The notes under the pieces: generated by a model
Seen by the model: only the letters and a program-made list of their open reading frames with translations
Databases searched by the model: none
What the model was told of the DNA's origin: nothing
Position numbers and translations under genes: made by a program
Shown here: positions 43,503-52,908 of the stretch, one piece after another
How positions within the stretch are numbered: the stretch's first letter is position 1
How the letters are laid out: each line of letters opens with the position of its first letter
Origin: an uncultured Sphaerochaeta sp.
Lineage (GTDB): Bacteria > Spirochaetota > Spirochaetia > Sphaerochaetales > Sphaerochaetaceae
Assembly (NCBI RefSeq): GCF_963666015.1
Contig: NZ_OY762555.1
Span: forward strand, 1,426,001-1,490,000
Direction: 5' to 3'
Length of the DNA stretch: 64,000 bases

Positions 43503-44006
43503 ATGCAAACAAACACCTACCTCATCGCAGACCTCCATCAGCAGATGTTCACCTATGAAAGGGGCAATCCAGACCGTATTGCTCACCTTACCAAGGTGCA
43601 CGACTATGCAAGGACGATTGGATTGCTTGAAGAGCTTGATGAGAAAACTCTTACGACCTTGGAAGCGGCAGCGCTCGTGCATGACATCGGAATAAAGGTA
43701 TCCTTGGAGAAGTATGGAAGTAGTAGAGGAGCCCTGCAGGAGAAGGAAGGCCCTCCTCTTGCCAGAACCCTCCTGACAAGGCTTTCTTTTCCCGCCTCAA
43801 TCATCGAAAGAGTTGCGTTCTTGGTAGGACACCACCACACCTACACCAATATTGAAGGCATCGATTACCAAATCCTCGTAGAAAGTGACTTCTTGGTGAA
43901 CCTTCAAGAGAAGAAAACAGGCATTGAAGCCATTAGCAAGGTATATGAGGAGATTTTCAAGACAAAGACAGGCAAACAGTTATGTGGGGAGATGTTTGGA
44001 TTATAG
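43503..44006 (+). CDS. HD-domain phosphohydrolase
   Basis: A 167-residue cytoplasmic protein. The metal-binding HD motif is in AALVHDIGIKVSLEKY, with upstream His in IAHLTKVHDYART and downstream histidines in VGHHHTYTN. Small HD proteins hydrolyse phosphate esters or nucleotides. It follows the ABC importer by 55 bp and may process the imported compound or its phosphorylated form (inference). ATG 43503 has GGAG 9 nt upstream. Confidence 0.88.
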   Translation: MQTNTYLIADLHQQMFTYERGNPDRIAHLTKVHDYARTIGLLEELDEKTLTTLEAAALVHDIGIKVSLEKYGSSRGALQEKEGPPLARTLLTRLSFPASIIERVAFLVGHHHTYTNIEGIDYQILVESDFLVNLQEKKTGIEAISKVYEEIFKTKTGKQLCGEMFGL

Positions 44007-44123
44007 ATATCTTAACTACTTCCATTAATCAGATCAATTTCACCTTGCGCTATAAAAGAAAGGTGACTTATCATACTGACATACTCGTTCTAATAGAACA
44101 AACCCCCCTCTTGGAGGCCTCCC

Positions 44124-44591
44124 ATGAGACGACCTATCCGCTCTCTTCTTATCGTCGGTTACTTGATTGCAATGACCTTGTTCCTGATCGGTTGTGAGGA
44201 GGAGATTGTTGTTGAGCCTCAAGGGGAGATTTGGGTATATGTAATTACAAATGAAAATGCTCAATACACCATTAAAGGTATCTATAATGAGGACCCAAAC
44301 GCAGAAGAAAGCTTCATCATGGAGGGCACATCAGATGAGGTGAACAACCCAGATACATTTTCTTATTTCACCCATGACTGGTTTGAAGCAAAAGAGTATT
44401 TCCAAATACAATTTATTCCTTATGGAGACTGGGAAATTACAGTAACAGAGAATATGATAGGAGATGAAATTTCCAAGGATGAAGAGGGAAATTCTGAACA
44501 TGAAAACTTGGAGAAGGTTTCAGAACCGGAAGTTATAATAATAGATAGTAGTAATCCTGTAACTCTTACCTTCGATTTCGCTACCTCATAA
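44124..44591 (+). CDS. Predicted lipoprotein of unknown function
   Basis: A 155-residue protein with a lipoprotein signal (YLIAMTLFLIGCEEEIV; Cys24). The mature part is acidic and beta-rich (GEIWVYVITNENAQYTIKGI), ending IDSSNPVTLTFDFATS. I recognise no family. A GGAGG site precedes the ATG within the palindrome GGAGGCCTCC. It is a single gene between the HD protein and the convergent diguanylate cyclase. Confidence 0.75.
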   Translation: MRRPIRSLLIVGYLIAMTLFLIGCEEEIVVEPQGEIWVYVITNENAQYTIKGIYNEDPNAEESFIMEGTSDEVNNPDTFSYFTHDWFEAKEYFQIQFIPYGDWEITVTENMIGDEISKDEEGNSEHENLEKVSEPEVIIIDSSNPVTLTFDFATS

Positions 44592-44605
44592 TAAATTGAA
44601 TCTCT

Positions 44606-45952
44606 CTACAACGAAGCTCTATTCCTCCCACTCTCCTTTACCAAGTAGAGCGCCCTATCTGCAATCTCTATCAGCTCACCTTCATGTTCGGCATCCTTCT
44701 CTGGAAAGGAAACCCCTCCAATACTCACTGTCACGTGTATTTCTTGATCCCCGTAGGTAACTCGCTTATTCTCAATCTTCCGCCTGATAGATTCAGCAAT
44801 CTCGATTGAATCCTCTTTGCCCGCACCAATAAGTAAAACCAAGAACTCATCTCCACCGAGACGTACAAGAATATCTCCTTCACGAAGTTGACTGCGTGCA
44901 GTAGTAGCAACCGCTTGAAGCACCCTATCCCCTACCGTATGCCCATACGTATCATTTACCTGCTTGAATTTATCAATATCCATCATCAATAACCCAAGAG
45001 AGCCATCTTGTTTGATAGTCCGAACAAATTCCTCATGAAGACGCGTAAGTCCAAATCGCCGGTTATAGAGACCTGTCAAGGGATCAATAGCGGCAAGCAT
45101 CTGTACCTGGTCATGGGTGATTGCATTATGTAAAGCAAGCGCTAGGCTGTTACTAAAAAGCTCAATCGTATCTATCGCTTCTTGCGCAATTGGAAGCGCA
45201 CGGGCAAACACAAGAACACCGAGAGGAACCTGTTTGTAGACAATAGGCTGGACAATGACTTGCGAGGGTCTAAAAGCAGTAATGACACCATCCAGGAACA
45301 ATCCGTCAGGAATAGATATTGTAGAACGATGAAGACTCTGCATAGAGGATAATACAATTGAGTTTTTACCCAAAGCTTCATGTTGTCTCAATGCCACAGC
45401 AGCAACAGGAACAAGCTCCCCCCCAGTCTCGACCAAAATCGATCCACCATCGATGGAAAACATTTTCATCATGCTATTAAGTGCAGTCTTGCATAACTGA
45501 TCCGTCTCTAAACAACTGGTCAACATTCGTGTAAACGACCGTATTTCCTTCTCCAGACGCATCGAGGAAGAAAGTGTGTCAACAAGCGTATTGAATGCTT
45601 GCGAGCTAGCCCCAATGACATCCTCACTATCAACAGGTATATGACAGTTCTCGGGAGTACAATCCAAGACATCTTCCCTGCCTGAGACTTCCTTAATATG
45701 TTCTTCGATCTTAAGCATATGGCGAGAAAGCTTTATCAGACGACTACCAACGATATTGTGGGCAAGCAAAATATTCACAGCACCGACAAACAATCCCGCA
45801 GCAATACAAACAGTAAAAAACCACCAAGTAAAAGCCAGGGATCTCTCCATGCCCAAGAGTATCATGAAGAAGGGGAAAATGATTCCCACGAGCATACCAA
45901 ATCCCATCATCCAAATTGCCAAATCAATAAAAACCTTCTTCGTTATCCGCAT
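44606..45952 (-). CDS. Membrane diguanylate cyclase (GAF plus GGDEF)
   Basis: A 448-residue protein. Two N-terminal hydrophobic helices (about 10-32 and 38-62), then a HAMP-like linker, then a GAF-like domain (about 140-275). The C-terminal GGDEF domain has the intact active site RLGGDEFLVLL. The product-inhibition I-site RxxD (REGD) lies five residues upstream. It should make cyclic di-GMP from two GTP in response to a signal at the GAF or membrane region. No neighbour suggests the signal. Confidence 0.92.
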   Translation of the reverse strand: MRITKKVFIDLAIWMMGFGMLVGIIFPFFMILLGMERSLAFTWWFFTVCIAAGLFVGAVNILLAHNIVGSRLIKLSRHMLKIEEHIKEVSGREDVLDCTPENCHIPVDSEDVIGASSQAFNTLVDTLSSSMRLEKEIRSFTRMLTSCLETDQLCKTALNSMMKMFSIDGGSILVETGGELVPVAAVALRQHEALGKNSIVLSSMQSLHRSTISIPDGLFLDGVITAFRPSQVIVQPIVYKQVPLGVLVFARALPIAQEAIDTIELFSNSLALALHNAITHDQVQMLAAIDPLTGLYNRRFGLTRLHEEFVRTIKQDGSLGLLMMDIDKFKQVNDTYGHTVGDRVLQAVATTARSQLREGDILVRLGGDEFLVLLIGAGKEDSIEIAESIRRKIENKRVTYGDQEIHVTVSIGGVSFPEKDAEHEGELIEIADRALYLVKESGRNRASL

Positions 45953-46056
45953 AACGCTCCCTTCCTGTTAGTGCAATACTTTTATGTCAAATTGCTTGCG
46001 ACAGCTGTGAGACCAACAAGAAGGAGCTTACAGGAACAACTATTCCAAATCAAGAA

Positions 46057-46830
46057 TCAACGACAGACAATCTCTGGAATAATCGGAATCTGAATCTCAG
46101 TAATGAATCTACTGCTATCCCGCTCTACAAACTGGTCGAGAATATTGAAATTGACTTCCCAATCAGCAAGACGATACTCCCCTCTCTCTTCCCTGATTCT
46201 GTCAATTGCAGTCTCTATTGTCTCGTAAGAACCCTTATGGTACCCACAGAGGAAAGAGCCCCCTTTGATGACTGACACATCATGAACTGAAGAAATCCCT
46301 GATTCTTCAGGGGTGTACTCGAAAAGATACGCACCAAATTGTTTTGTATTATCCCGATAAAATACCAAGGTTGGGTGGAAGTAGAATACATCAGATCCGT
46401 AGAGCGTCTCCTCTGAACCGATGTCCAGATAGTATCGATCAGGAAAAGACTTAACCTGTACTTCCTGCAGTTTTACCTGTGGAAGCTTTACCTTGATAAA
46501 CTCAATCTTTCGCTGGATTGCAGAATCGATGGAAATTAGGTCTTGCCATCGTTGCCTCAAGAGAGCCGACTGCCCTTGTAATCGTTCGATGGTATGATCA
46601 AGAGTCCTGCTATCCAAATACTCACGGATTTGTTCCAAGGAGTACCCTAGCCGCTTTAAATACCGAATGGAAGCAACCTGGTAGACCTGATCAAACTTGT
46701 ACAGTCGATACCCGTTGGAATGATTCCTATGAGATGGAACCAACAAACCAATCTTGTCATAATAACGCAGTGTCTGTACGTCAATGGCAAACAAATCAGC
46801 CAATTCCCCAATCGTGAAAAAGTCTTTCAT
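46057..46830 (-). CDS. MerR-family regulator with effector-binding domain
   Basis: A 257-residue regulator. The MerR winged helix is at residues 1-75 (TIGELADLFAIDVQTLRYYD; GLLVPSHRNHSNGYRLYKFD). The coiled-coil dimerisation helix spans about 80-120, and the C-terminal half is a BmrR/GyrI-like effector domain. It starts 9 bp after the last permease gene and is thus the end of the amidohydrolase-BMP-ABC operon. The operon promoter (52828-52858) has the MerR hallmark 19-bp spacer with a central dyad, so this protein is the likely activator. Ligand unknown, perhaps a purine. Confidence 0.92.
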   Translation of the reverse strand: MKDFFTIGELADLFAIDVQTLRYYDKIGLLVPSHRNHSNGYRLYKFDQVYQVASIRYLKRLGYSLEQIREYLDSRTLDHTIERLQGQSALLRQRWQDLISIDSAIQRKIEFIKVKLPQVKLQEVQVKSFPDRYYLDIGSEETLYGSDVFYFHPTLVFYRDNTKQFGAYLFEYTPEESGISSVHDVSVIKGGSFLCGYHKGSYETIETAIDRIREERGEYRLADWEVNFNILDQFVERDSSRFITEIQIPIIPEIVCR

Positions 46831-46839
46831 GGAGCAATA

Positions 46840-47778
46840 TTAGCGCTTGTTCCGTTCATACGGAACCCCCAGTGCTGAGGGATCTTGACTCTTTCCAATG
46901 GAGAAAAGCAATACCAAAATTGTCACTAAATAGGGGAACATCGCAAACACCTGGGAAGGAATCGCAGAGCCCATTGTCTGTAGTCGTATCTGTAGGGCTT
47001 CAGCTGAGCCAATGACCATTGCAGCTGCCAGGACTCCAAGAGGATTCCGCCGCCCAAGAATGACCGTAACCAGAGCAATATACCCCTTCCCACTGGTGAG
47101 ATTCTCCTGGAAGAACCCGAGTTTCACAGTTGAAAGATAGGCTCCCCCCAATCCACCAAGCATCCCGTTGATACAGGCAGCACCATAGCGAACCATATTC
47201 ACCCTGATCCCCGCAGTATCAGCGGCTCGGGGGTTCTCTCCCACTGCCTTGAGAATGACCCCCCACTCCGTATTATAGAACAATACCATAAGCAATATTA
47301 CACATAAAAACAGCAGGTAGACAAAAGGATCCTGGTCGAACAGAGCAGGGCCAATAATGGGAATCCTATGAAGCAATGGAAGCTTTACCCGATTGATAAT
47401 CTCAATGGAAGGAAGCGTGGTTGTCTTTCCAAACTGGATCAAGAACAAGAAACTGGTCAAGCCCAGAAACAGAAAATTCAAGGCAAGGCCAGCAATTGTC
47501 TGGTCAGCCTTGTGATGAATGCTCAGCACTGCATGGATCATGCTGGCGGCCACACCACCGGCAATGCCGGCAAGCAGACCAAGTGCTACGCTGGAAGTCT
47601 GGAACATCGCCCAGAAGCTGAAATATGCACCACTCAGCATAATTGCTTCCACACCAATATTGCTTATGCCAGCACGTTCACTTACGGTCTCTCCCAAACC
47701 AGCGAGTGCGATAGGAGTTGCCATACGGATCGTTGCCGCTAAAAAGGTGGTGATGATCGTGAGGGTTACAGGATTCAT
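46840..47778 (-). CDS. Nucleoside/simple-sugar ABC transporter permease, NupQ/YufQ-like
   Basis: A 312-residue inner-membrane permease of the BPD_transp_2 class with about eight or nine helices. Motifs: IALAGLGETVSERAGISNIG with VEAIMLSGAYFSF, and GENPRAADTAGIRVNMVRY. The late GKGYIALVTVILGRRNPLGV is a class hallmark. AAGGAGGTGTAGG precedes the ATG. Paired with the permease encoded just upstream. Confidence 0.93.
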   Translation of the reverse strand: MNPVTLTIITTFLAATIRMATPIALAGLGETVSERAGISNIGVEAIMLSGAYFSFWAMFQTSSVALGLLAGIAGGVAASMIHAVLSIHHKADQTIAGLALNFLFLGLTSFLFLIQFGKTTTLPSIEIINRVKLPLLHRIPIIGPALFDQDPFVYLLFLCVILLMVLFYNTEWGVILKAVGENPRAADTAGIRVNMVRYGAACINGMLGGLGGAYLSTVKLGFFQENLTSGKGYIALVTVILGRRNPLGVLAAAMVIGSAEALQIRLQTMGSAIPSQVFAMFPYLVTILVLLFSIGKSQDPSALGVPYERNKR

Positions 47779-47779
47779 C

Positions 47780-48799
47780 CTACACCTCCTTGCAGCTAAA
47801 GAACTGCTTCCTTGCTAAAATCATAATTACCAACAATCCCATGATGATGCTGGCAATTGATGTAGGGACCCCACTGCTACGTTGCATTGCCATTGACCCA
47901 ACCTGTAACGCTGCGATACCCAGTGAGCTGAGAATAATCCAGAATGGGTGGTTCTTCCCCAGAAGGGAGACTACGATAGCCAAGTACCCATAGCTTGGAC
48001 TGATTCCTTCGATCAAGCGATGGTGTAAGCCAGCAATCTCACTTACTCCAGCCAAACCAGCAAGGCCTCCACTAAGCAAAGCGGAAAATACCATGTGACT
48101 ACGCACCGAAATACCGCTGCATATACTAGCGCGTTTATTAAGGCCCACAGCCCGCATACAGAAACCCGTCGTTGTCCTAAACATCAGCAAGTAGACCAAA
48201 AGGGCGCAAATCAGGGCAAGAAGAAATCCTGCATGCAGGCGAGTAGGCAGAAGCAACATAGAAAAATAGGAAGAGGGAGGCAACATAGGTGACATCGGAT
48301 AGGGATATGAGGGATCCTTCAAACTGGTCCTGACCAGTATCCCCACCAAGTTGATGGCAATGTAGTTCAACATGATAGTGTTAATGATCTCTGAAAGACC
48401 AAACTTGGCCTTGAGGATACCAGGAATCACAGACCACAGACCGCCAGCGAGAAACCCTACCAACAGGGAGAGGGGAATCATCAGTACTGGAGGCAAGGAG
48501 GGAAACGACATTCCCAACCAAGTAATTGCAATTGCTCCGAGATAAATCTGGCCCTCTGCACCAATATTAATGAACCCGGTACGGAACCCAATGGAAACAC
48601 CGAGGGCAGCAAGCATCAGTGGGGTTGCGCGTACCAATACTTCCCCGATCGAATACGCAGATCCCACGATACCCCGAATGAAACTGGAGAGAGATGAAGG
48701 AATACTACTCCCCACCATAACAATCAGGAGGAGGGAAACGCCCAGTACGATACCTGTTACCAGGGTGAACGAAAGAGCATTGGAGAAAGCCCGTTTCAT
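47780..48799 (-). CDS. Nucleoside ABC transporter permease, NupP/YufP-like
   Basis: A 339-residue inner-membrane permease of the BPD_transp_2 class with about ten helices. Motifs: LAALGVSIGFRTGFINIGAE, LKAKFGLSEIINTIMLNYIA, and GLNKRASICSGISVRSHMVF. The start overlaps the ATPase gene by 4 bp; the next permease begins 1 bp after it. Confidence 0.93.
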   Translation of the reverse strand: MKRAFSNALSFTLVTGIVLGVSLLLIVMVGSSIPSSLSSFIRGIVGSAYSIGEVLVRATPLMLAALGVSIGFRTGFINIGAEGQIYLGAIAITWLGMSFPSLPPVLMIPLSLLVGFLAGGLWSVIPGILKAKFGLSEIINTIMLNYIAINLVGILVRTSLKDPSYPYPMSPMLPPSSYFSMLLLPTRLHAGFLLALICALLVYLLMFRTTTGFCMRAVGLNKRASICSGISVRSHMVFSALLSGGLAGLAGVSEIAGLHHRLIEGISPSYGYLAIVVSLLGKNHPFWIILSSLGIAALQVGSMAMQRSSGVPTSIASIIMGLLVIMILARKQFFSCKEV

Positions 48800-50307
48800 G
48801 CATCCTTCCTTGCAGGGGATCCTGCCATCAATAGTCCAAGATAGGTCAAATCAACATCTCCTTCTCTCTCTATCACATCAACAATAGTCCCACGATACAT
48901 CACAGCGATGCTGTCGCTCAAATCCAAGATTTCCTCAAGGTCGGAAGAGATCAGAATGACCGATGCACCTTGGCCCCTGAGCTCCAAGAGGGTCTTGTGT
49001 ACATCCTCAGTCGAACCTACATCCAATCCTCGTGTAGGCTGGCAGGCAATGACTACCTTCGCATTCCCCGTAAGTTCACGGGCAAGAATCAACTTCTGCT
49101 GGTTTCCTCCCGAGAGGTATCGCACGGGATGCTCCAGAGATCCACTCTTAATCGCATATGTATCCACTGCCTGTTCGGTCAGTTCGCGAAGCTTTTTTCG
49201 GGCAATAAAGTGGTGATGCTTACACTCCCCACCACGAAAGCGGGTAAGCAGAATGTTCTCCTGCATATCCATATCCAATACCAAGCTGTCGAGCAGACGA
49301 TCGTCGGAAATATACCCAAAGCCCAATGCCCTGCGTTGTTTTACCCCGAGGTGCTCTATATTCTGACCATCCAAGGTCAGGGAGCCTTCCTTGATCTTTC
49401 TGATTCCCAATATCAGCTCGGCAAACGCTTTCTGCCCATTGCCATCGACCCCTGCAATTCCCACAATCCTTCCCGGAGGAATATCCAAGGAGACGGGACC
49501 TACAGAGCCCTGAACATCCTGTATTGCCTCAGCTACCAATCCTTTGCCTTCATAGGAGAAGGGCAGCTTGGTTCGTACCATTCTATTGAACTTTCTTCCC
49601 ACCATCAGCTGGGAGAGTTCAGCCTCATCCGTCTCTTTTGTATCGACGTCCCCTACCTTCTCACCTCCCCTCAAGACCGTAATTCGGTCAGTGAGGGAGA
49701 GGACCTCAGCAATATGGTGGGTGATTATGATGACAGAGTGTCCTTCTGCCCTCAACCTTTTAAGAATGTCAAACAGACTTCCCACCTCTTGTGGAGTAAG
49801 GACAGCTGTGGGTTCATCAAGAATGAGCAACTGTGCTTCCCTGTAGAGCACCTTTATAATCTCCACCCGCTGCTGCTGTCCTACCGAAAGTGTGCTTACC
49901 AAGGCTGTTGGATCTACAGCAAGGTTGTAACGCTCACTCAGGGAGCGAATCTCCTCATCCACTTGTTTGCGTTTGACAAACGGATACCCGGGACTTTTCA
50001 ACCCAAGGGTGATATTCTCACTGACAGTCAGGGTGGGAACCAAGGTAAAATGTTGATGCACCATTCCGATCTTATATCTGATGGCATCCTTCGGGCTCTT
50101 GATCTGGATGGGGACTCCATCAAGGAGAATGGAACCGCCATCTGCTTGGTAAATTCCATAGAGGATATTCATCAAGGTGGTTTTACCTGCCCCATTCTCA
50201 CCAAGCAAGGCATGGATTTCCCCATGGTCTACATGCAAGTTGACCTTCGAGTTGGCGCTTTTGCCAAAGAATGCCTTGTCTATGTCGATCATTTCCAGAA
50301 ATGCCAT
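48796..50307 (-). CDS. Nucleoside ABC transporter ATPase with two nucleotide-binding domains, NupO/YufO-like
   Basis: A 503-residue duplicated ATPase. First domain: Walker A LLGENGAGKTTLMNILYG, signature LSVGQQQRVEIIKVL, Walker B LLILDEPTAVLT. Second domain: a degenerate Walker A (GIAGVDGNGQKAFAELIL), signature YLSGGNQQKLILAREL, and CQPTRGLDVGS. This asymmetric layout is usual for RbsA/YufO-type proteins. GAGGAGATGGC precedes the ATG. It powers the two permeases downstream. Confidence 0.95.
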   Translation of the reverse strand: MAFLEMIDIDKAFFGKSANSKVNLHVDHGEIHALLGENGAGKTTLMNILYGIYQADGGSILLDGVPIQIKSPKDAIRYKIGMVHQHFTLVPTLTVSENITLGLKSPGYPFVKRKQVDEEIRSLSERYNLAVDPTALVSTLSVGQQQRVEIIKVLYREAQLLILDEPTAVLTPQEVGSLFDILKRLRAEGHSVIIITHHIAEVLSLTDRITVLRGGEKVGDVDTKETDEAELSQLMVGRKFNRMVRTKLPFSYEGKGLVAEAIQDVQGSVGPVSLDIPPGRIVGIAGVDGNGQKAFAELILGIRKIKEGSLTLDGQNIEHLGVKQRRALGFGYISDDRLLDSLVLDMDMQENILLTRFRGGECKHHHFIARKKLRELTEQAVDTYAIKSGSLEHPVRYLSGGNQQKLILARELTGNAKVVIACQPTRGLDVGSTEDVHKTLLELRGQGASVILISSDLEEILDLSDSIAVMYRGTIVDVIEREGDVDLTYLGLLMAGSPARKDA

Positions 50308-50327
50308 GCCATCTCCTCAAACTGAGC

Positions 50328-50350
50328 GTGCTCCCTGTTAAAGGGAGCAC
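50328..50350 (-). other. Intercistronic stem-loop after binding-protein gene
   Basis: Perfect 9-bp arms (GTGCTCCCT / AGGGAGCAC) with a 5-nt loop, 14 nt after the BMP gene stop codon and before the ATPase gene. No T tract. Same position relative to the binding-protein gene as in four other operons here. Confidence 0.75.
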
Positions 50351-50364
50351 ATCAACTTCTACGA

Positions 50365-51366
50365 TTATTTGGTGCGTGTCTCAACCAAGGGAACAGTAAA
50401 GGACCCATCAAGAATCTGCTTTCTTGTTGAGGCAACCATGTCCTTGACGTCTTGGGGAATCTTGTTTTCAAAACTGTTATACCCTGAGATATCCACAACA
50501 CCATCTTGCATGCCGAGGTTGAATACCCCGCCCTCATAGGTGTCGGTACTTACCTTTTCAACAGCAGTCAGGACCAATGCAGGGACACTATAGATGGTAG
50601 AAGCCACTACGGTATCCGGAGCGATGGAGTTCTGGTCATACGAGTCTCCGGTTGCAAGCAAACCACGCTCTTCAGCTGCCTTGATCACACCGGTCCCTGC
50701 TTGGTTAGCGCAGTGGGAGAGTACATCTGCACCCTGGTCAGCCATGGAGAGAGCAGCTTCCTTTCCCAGTGCTACGTCAGTGAAGCTGCTTACATATGCT
50801 TCCAAGACCTTGATGGATGGGTTCACAGCCTTTGCGCCGATTTTGTACGCTTCCAGAACCTTGACGATCGAAGGCTGTTCAAAACCACCAACAATACCGA
50901 TGGTGCCACTCTCTGACAGGGAAGCTGCAAGCATCCCCATCAAGTATCCAGCTTCTTCACAAGCCATTACATAACTGGCAGCGTTATCACTGTAGGCGTT
51001 GGACTCAATTGCCATGAACTTTGTATTGGGGAACTGGGCTGAGACCCTGACAGCCGGCTCACCGAACTGGAAACCATGCCCGATCACCAAGTCATACCCT
51101 TGGGCTGCATAGTCGCGGAACGCTGCCTCTCCATCAGCAATCCCCACATTCTCTGAGTATGCAGTCTGGAGATTGTATTTCTCCTCTGCCTCTTTCAGGC
51201 CGGCAAATGCTACTGCATTCCATCCTTGGTCGTTGGCCGGCCCTGAGAGCAACAGCGCTACCTTCATCTTTACGTCTGATTCATCTTTCTCAGCTGCGCC
51301 ACCAGCAAATAAGAGCGATGATCCGAGTACCAAAACCAAACAAGCTACCAGCAATGTCTTTTTCAT
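50365..51366 (-). CDS. BMP-family nucleoside-binding protein
   Basis: A 333-residue periplasmic binding protein of the BMP/PnrA/NupN family. Signal MKKTLLVACLVLVLGSSLLFA, then GGAAEKDES. Motifs: KVALLLSGPANDQGWNAVAF, IGHGFQFGEPAVRVSAQFPN, and EEAGYLMGMLAASLSESGTI. Members bind purine or pyrimidine nucleosides. The ATG at 51366 follows GAGGAGTAACGAAC. It lies between the amidohydrolase and the cognate ABC subunits. Confidence 0.93.
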   Translation of the reverse strand: MKKTLLVACLVLVLGSSLLFAGGAAEKDESDVKMKVALLLSGPANDQGWNAVAFAGLKEAEEKYNLQTAYSENVGIADGEAAFRDYAAQGYDLVIGHGFQFGEPAVRVSAQFPNTKFMAIESNAYSDNAASYVMACEEAGYLMGMLAASLSESGTIGIVGGFEQPSIVKVLEAYKIGAKAVNPSIKVLEAYVSSFTDVALGKEAALSMADQGADVLSHCANQAGTGVIKAAEERGLLATGDSYDQNSIAPDTVVASTIYSVPALVLTAVEKVSTDTYEGGVFNLGMQDGVVDISGYNSFENKIPQDVKDMVASTRKQILDGSFTVPLVETRTK

Positions 51367-51408
51367 GTTCGTTACTCCTCTAAAGGGTTTCCCCTGTGAA
51401 TGCACTAC

Positions 51409-52797
51409 TTATCGGAAGATCTTGGGAAATAGAGAGCGTAACCTCTCATCGCAGGCTTTCTCTGCCTGAACAGCCAGGCTTACTTCATCAATGCCTACCA
51501 GTTCGCCGTCCTTGAATCTGATATCTCCACCGACCATGGTCATTGCGACCTCTCCGGTATAACCTACGCGGGCAAGAAGATTACTTGGATCATGCAAGGT
51601 TCCAGCAAGTGGGAGAGCCTTGGCATCAATAGCAAAAAGATCTGCAGCCTTTCCTACCTCGAGAGAACCAATATCACTCCTGCCCAGTGTCTTTGCACCA
51701 CCTACTGTTGCCATCTTTAGCATCTCGTAGGCAGAAGGGGCTCCCCCCCTGCTCTTGCTATGGTAAGACTGAGCCAAATAGGCCATGCGCAAGGAATCGA
51801 GCAGGTTGGAACTGTCATTGGTGGCAGAACCATCACAACCGAGCGAAACATTCATACCCGCTTTCGTCATTGCTGGAATATCAATGATGGGGAATCCCCC
51901 CAGGACGGCAGGGGCCGGACAATGGGATAGACCGGTTCCACTCTGTGCCATTACATTGTATTCATCCTTCTGGAGTTCCCATCCATGGGCAAACCAGACA
52001 TCATCTCCAACAAACCCAATCTCTTCTGCCCAGGCGAGAGTTCTCTTGCCATGGCGCTCCAACATGATGGGGTTTTCCCCCTCACCGAGATGGGTGTGGA
52101 GCCTGAGGCCATGCTTCCTTGCAAACGCCAGAGACTCTTCAAATGTTTCCTGGTAGCTGTTGATCGGTTGGCAGGGAGCGACCACAATCTGGCTCATACT
52201 GTTGGGATTCGGGTCATGATATGCTTTCATCAAGCGTTCACAATCAAGCAGGAATTCGTCGGTAGTCTCCAGCATTTCCAGAGGGATGGTACTTCCCTTC
52301 TCCCTCTCCAGTGTATTGCAACCCCGCCCTGCGTGGTACCTTACCCCGAGCAGGGATGCCGCTTCCATCTGGCGGTCAACCGCGTCCTTCCCGGTTTTCT
52401 TGGTATAGCAGTACTGGTGGTCGAACGCAGTGGTACATCCATGCTTGAGGAGATCTGCCATGGCAACAAGAGACGAGTAGTAGATAACTTCGCTGTCTAT
52501 CTGGGAGAAAATCGGATAAATCTTATCGAGCCAGTCGACCACAAGAAGATTCGGATAATCAATGGTTACCAGGTTTCTCACAAACGTCTGGAAGAAGTGA
52601 TGGTGTGTATTCACCAGTCCTGGATATACAATATAGTTGCTGGCATCGATAACCTCGGCATCACCACGAGGAAGATTCTTTCCAATCTTCGCAATCTTGT
52701 ATCCGTCGATCAAAAGATCACAATCGGAGTACACAGTATCAGATCCATCGCAGCTCACGAGAGAGCGAATATTTGTAAGAAGTTTCTGGTTACCCAT
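51409..52797 (-). CDS. Amidohydrolase, 8-oxoguanine/guanine deaminase-like
   Basis: A 462-residue metal-dependent deaminase of the ATZ/TRZ group. Metal motif NTHHHFFQTFVRN, then DWLDKIYPIF, closely resembling 8-oxoguanine deaminases. Further: HTHLGEGENP, WFAHGWEL and SLGCDGSATNDSSNLLDSL (the metal-binding Asp). The ATG at 52797 follows AAGGTGGTAGGTG. It is the first gene of the operon that imports nucleosides, so it may deaminate an imported purine base. The exact substrate is inferred from motif similarity only. Confidence 0.88.
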   Translation of the reverse strand: MGNQKLLTNIRSLVSCDGSDTVYSDCDLLIDGYKIAKIGKNLPRGDAEVIDASNYIVYPGLVNTHHHFFQTFVRNLVTIDYPNLLVVDWLDKIYPIFSQIDSEVIYYSSLVAMADLLKHGCTTAFDHQYCYTKKTGKDAVDRQMEAASLLGVRYHAGRGCNTLEREKGSTIPLEMLETTDEFLLDCERLMKAYHDPNPNSMSQIVVAPCQPINSYQETFEESLAFARKHGLRLHTHLGEGENPIMLERHGKRTLAWAEEIGFVGDDVWFAHGWELQKDEYNVMAQSGTGLSHCPAPAVLGGFPIIDIPAMTKAGMNVSLGCDGSATNDSSNLLDSLRMAYLAQSYHSKSRGGAPSAYEMLKMATVGGAKTLGRSDIGSLEVGKAADLFAIDAKALPLAGTLHDPSNLLARVGYTGEVAMTMVGGDIRFKDGELVGIDEVSLAVQAEKACDERLRSLFPKIFR

Positions 52798-52827
52798 CAC
52801 CTACCACCTTACTGGCTTGATGACTGC

Positions 52828-52858
52828 ACGATAAACCCTATAGTTACTATAGGGTCAA
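52828..52858 (-). promoter_or_regulatory. MerR-type promoter/operator of the purine operon
   Basis: Leftward -35 TTGACC (52858-52853), a spacer of exactly 19 bp and -10 TATCGT (52833-52828). The perfect dyad ACCCTATAG-TTA-CTATAGGGT (52835-52855) fills the spacer. Overlong spacing with a central dyad is the signature of MerR-activated promoters, and a MerR gene ends this operon. Confidence 0.75.
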
Positions 52859-52908
52859 GAATAAACAGAAAATTTTTGTAGTTCTTTATCTACGATGCAA
52901 TAATCATG

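Noticed and set aside
48970..50325. A 451-codon rightward open frame
   Set aside because: It lies entirely opposite the well-supported two-domain ABC ATPase gene, has no family motif or ribosome-binding site, and is explained by codon bias of the real gene.
51985..52881. A 298-codon rightward open frame
   Set aside because: Antisense to the amidohydrolase and its promoter; no recognisable motif.
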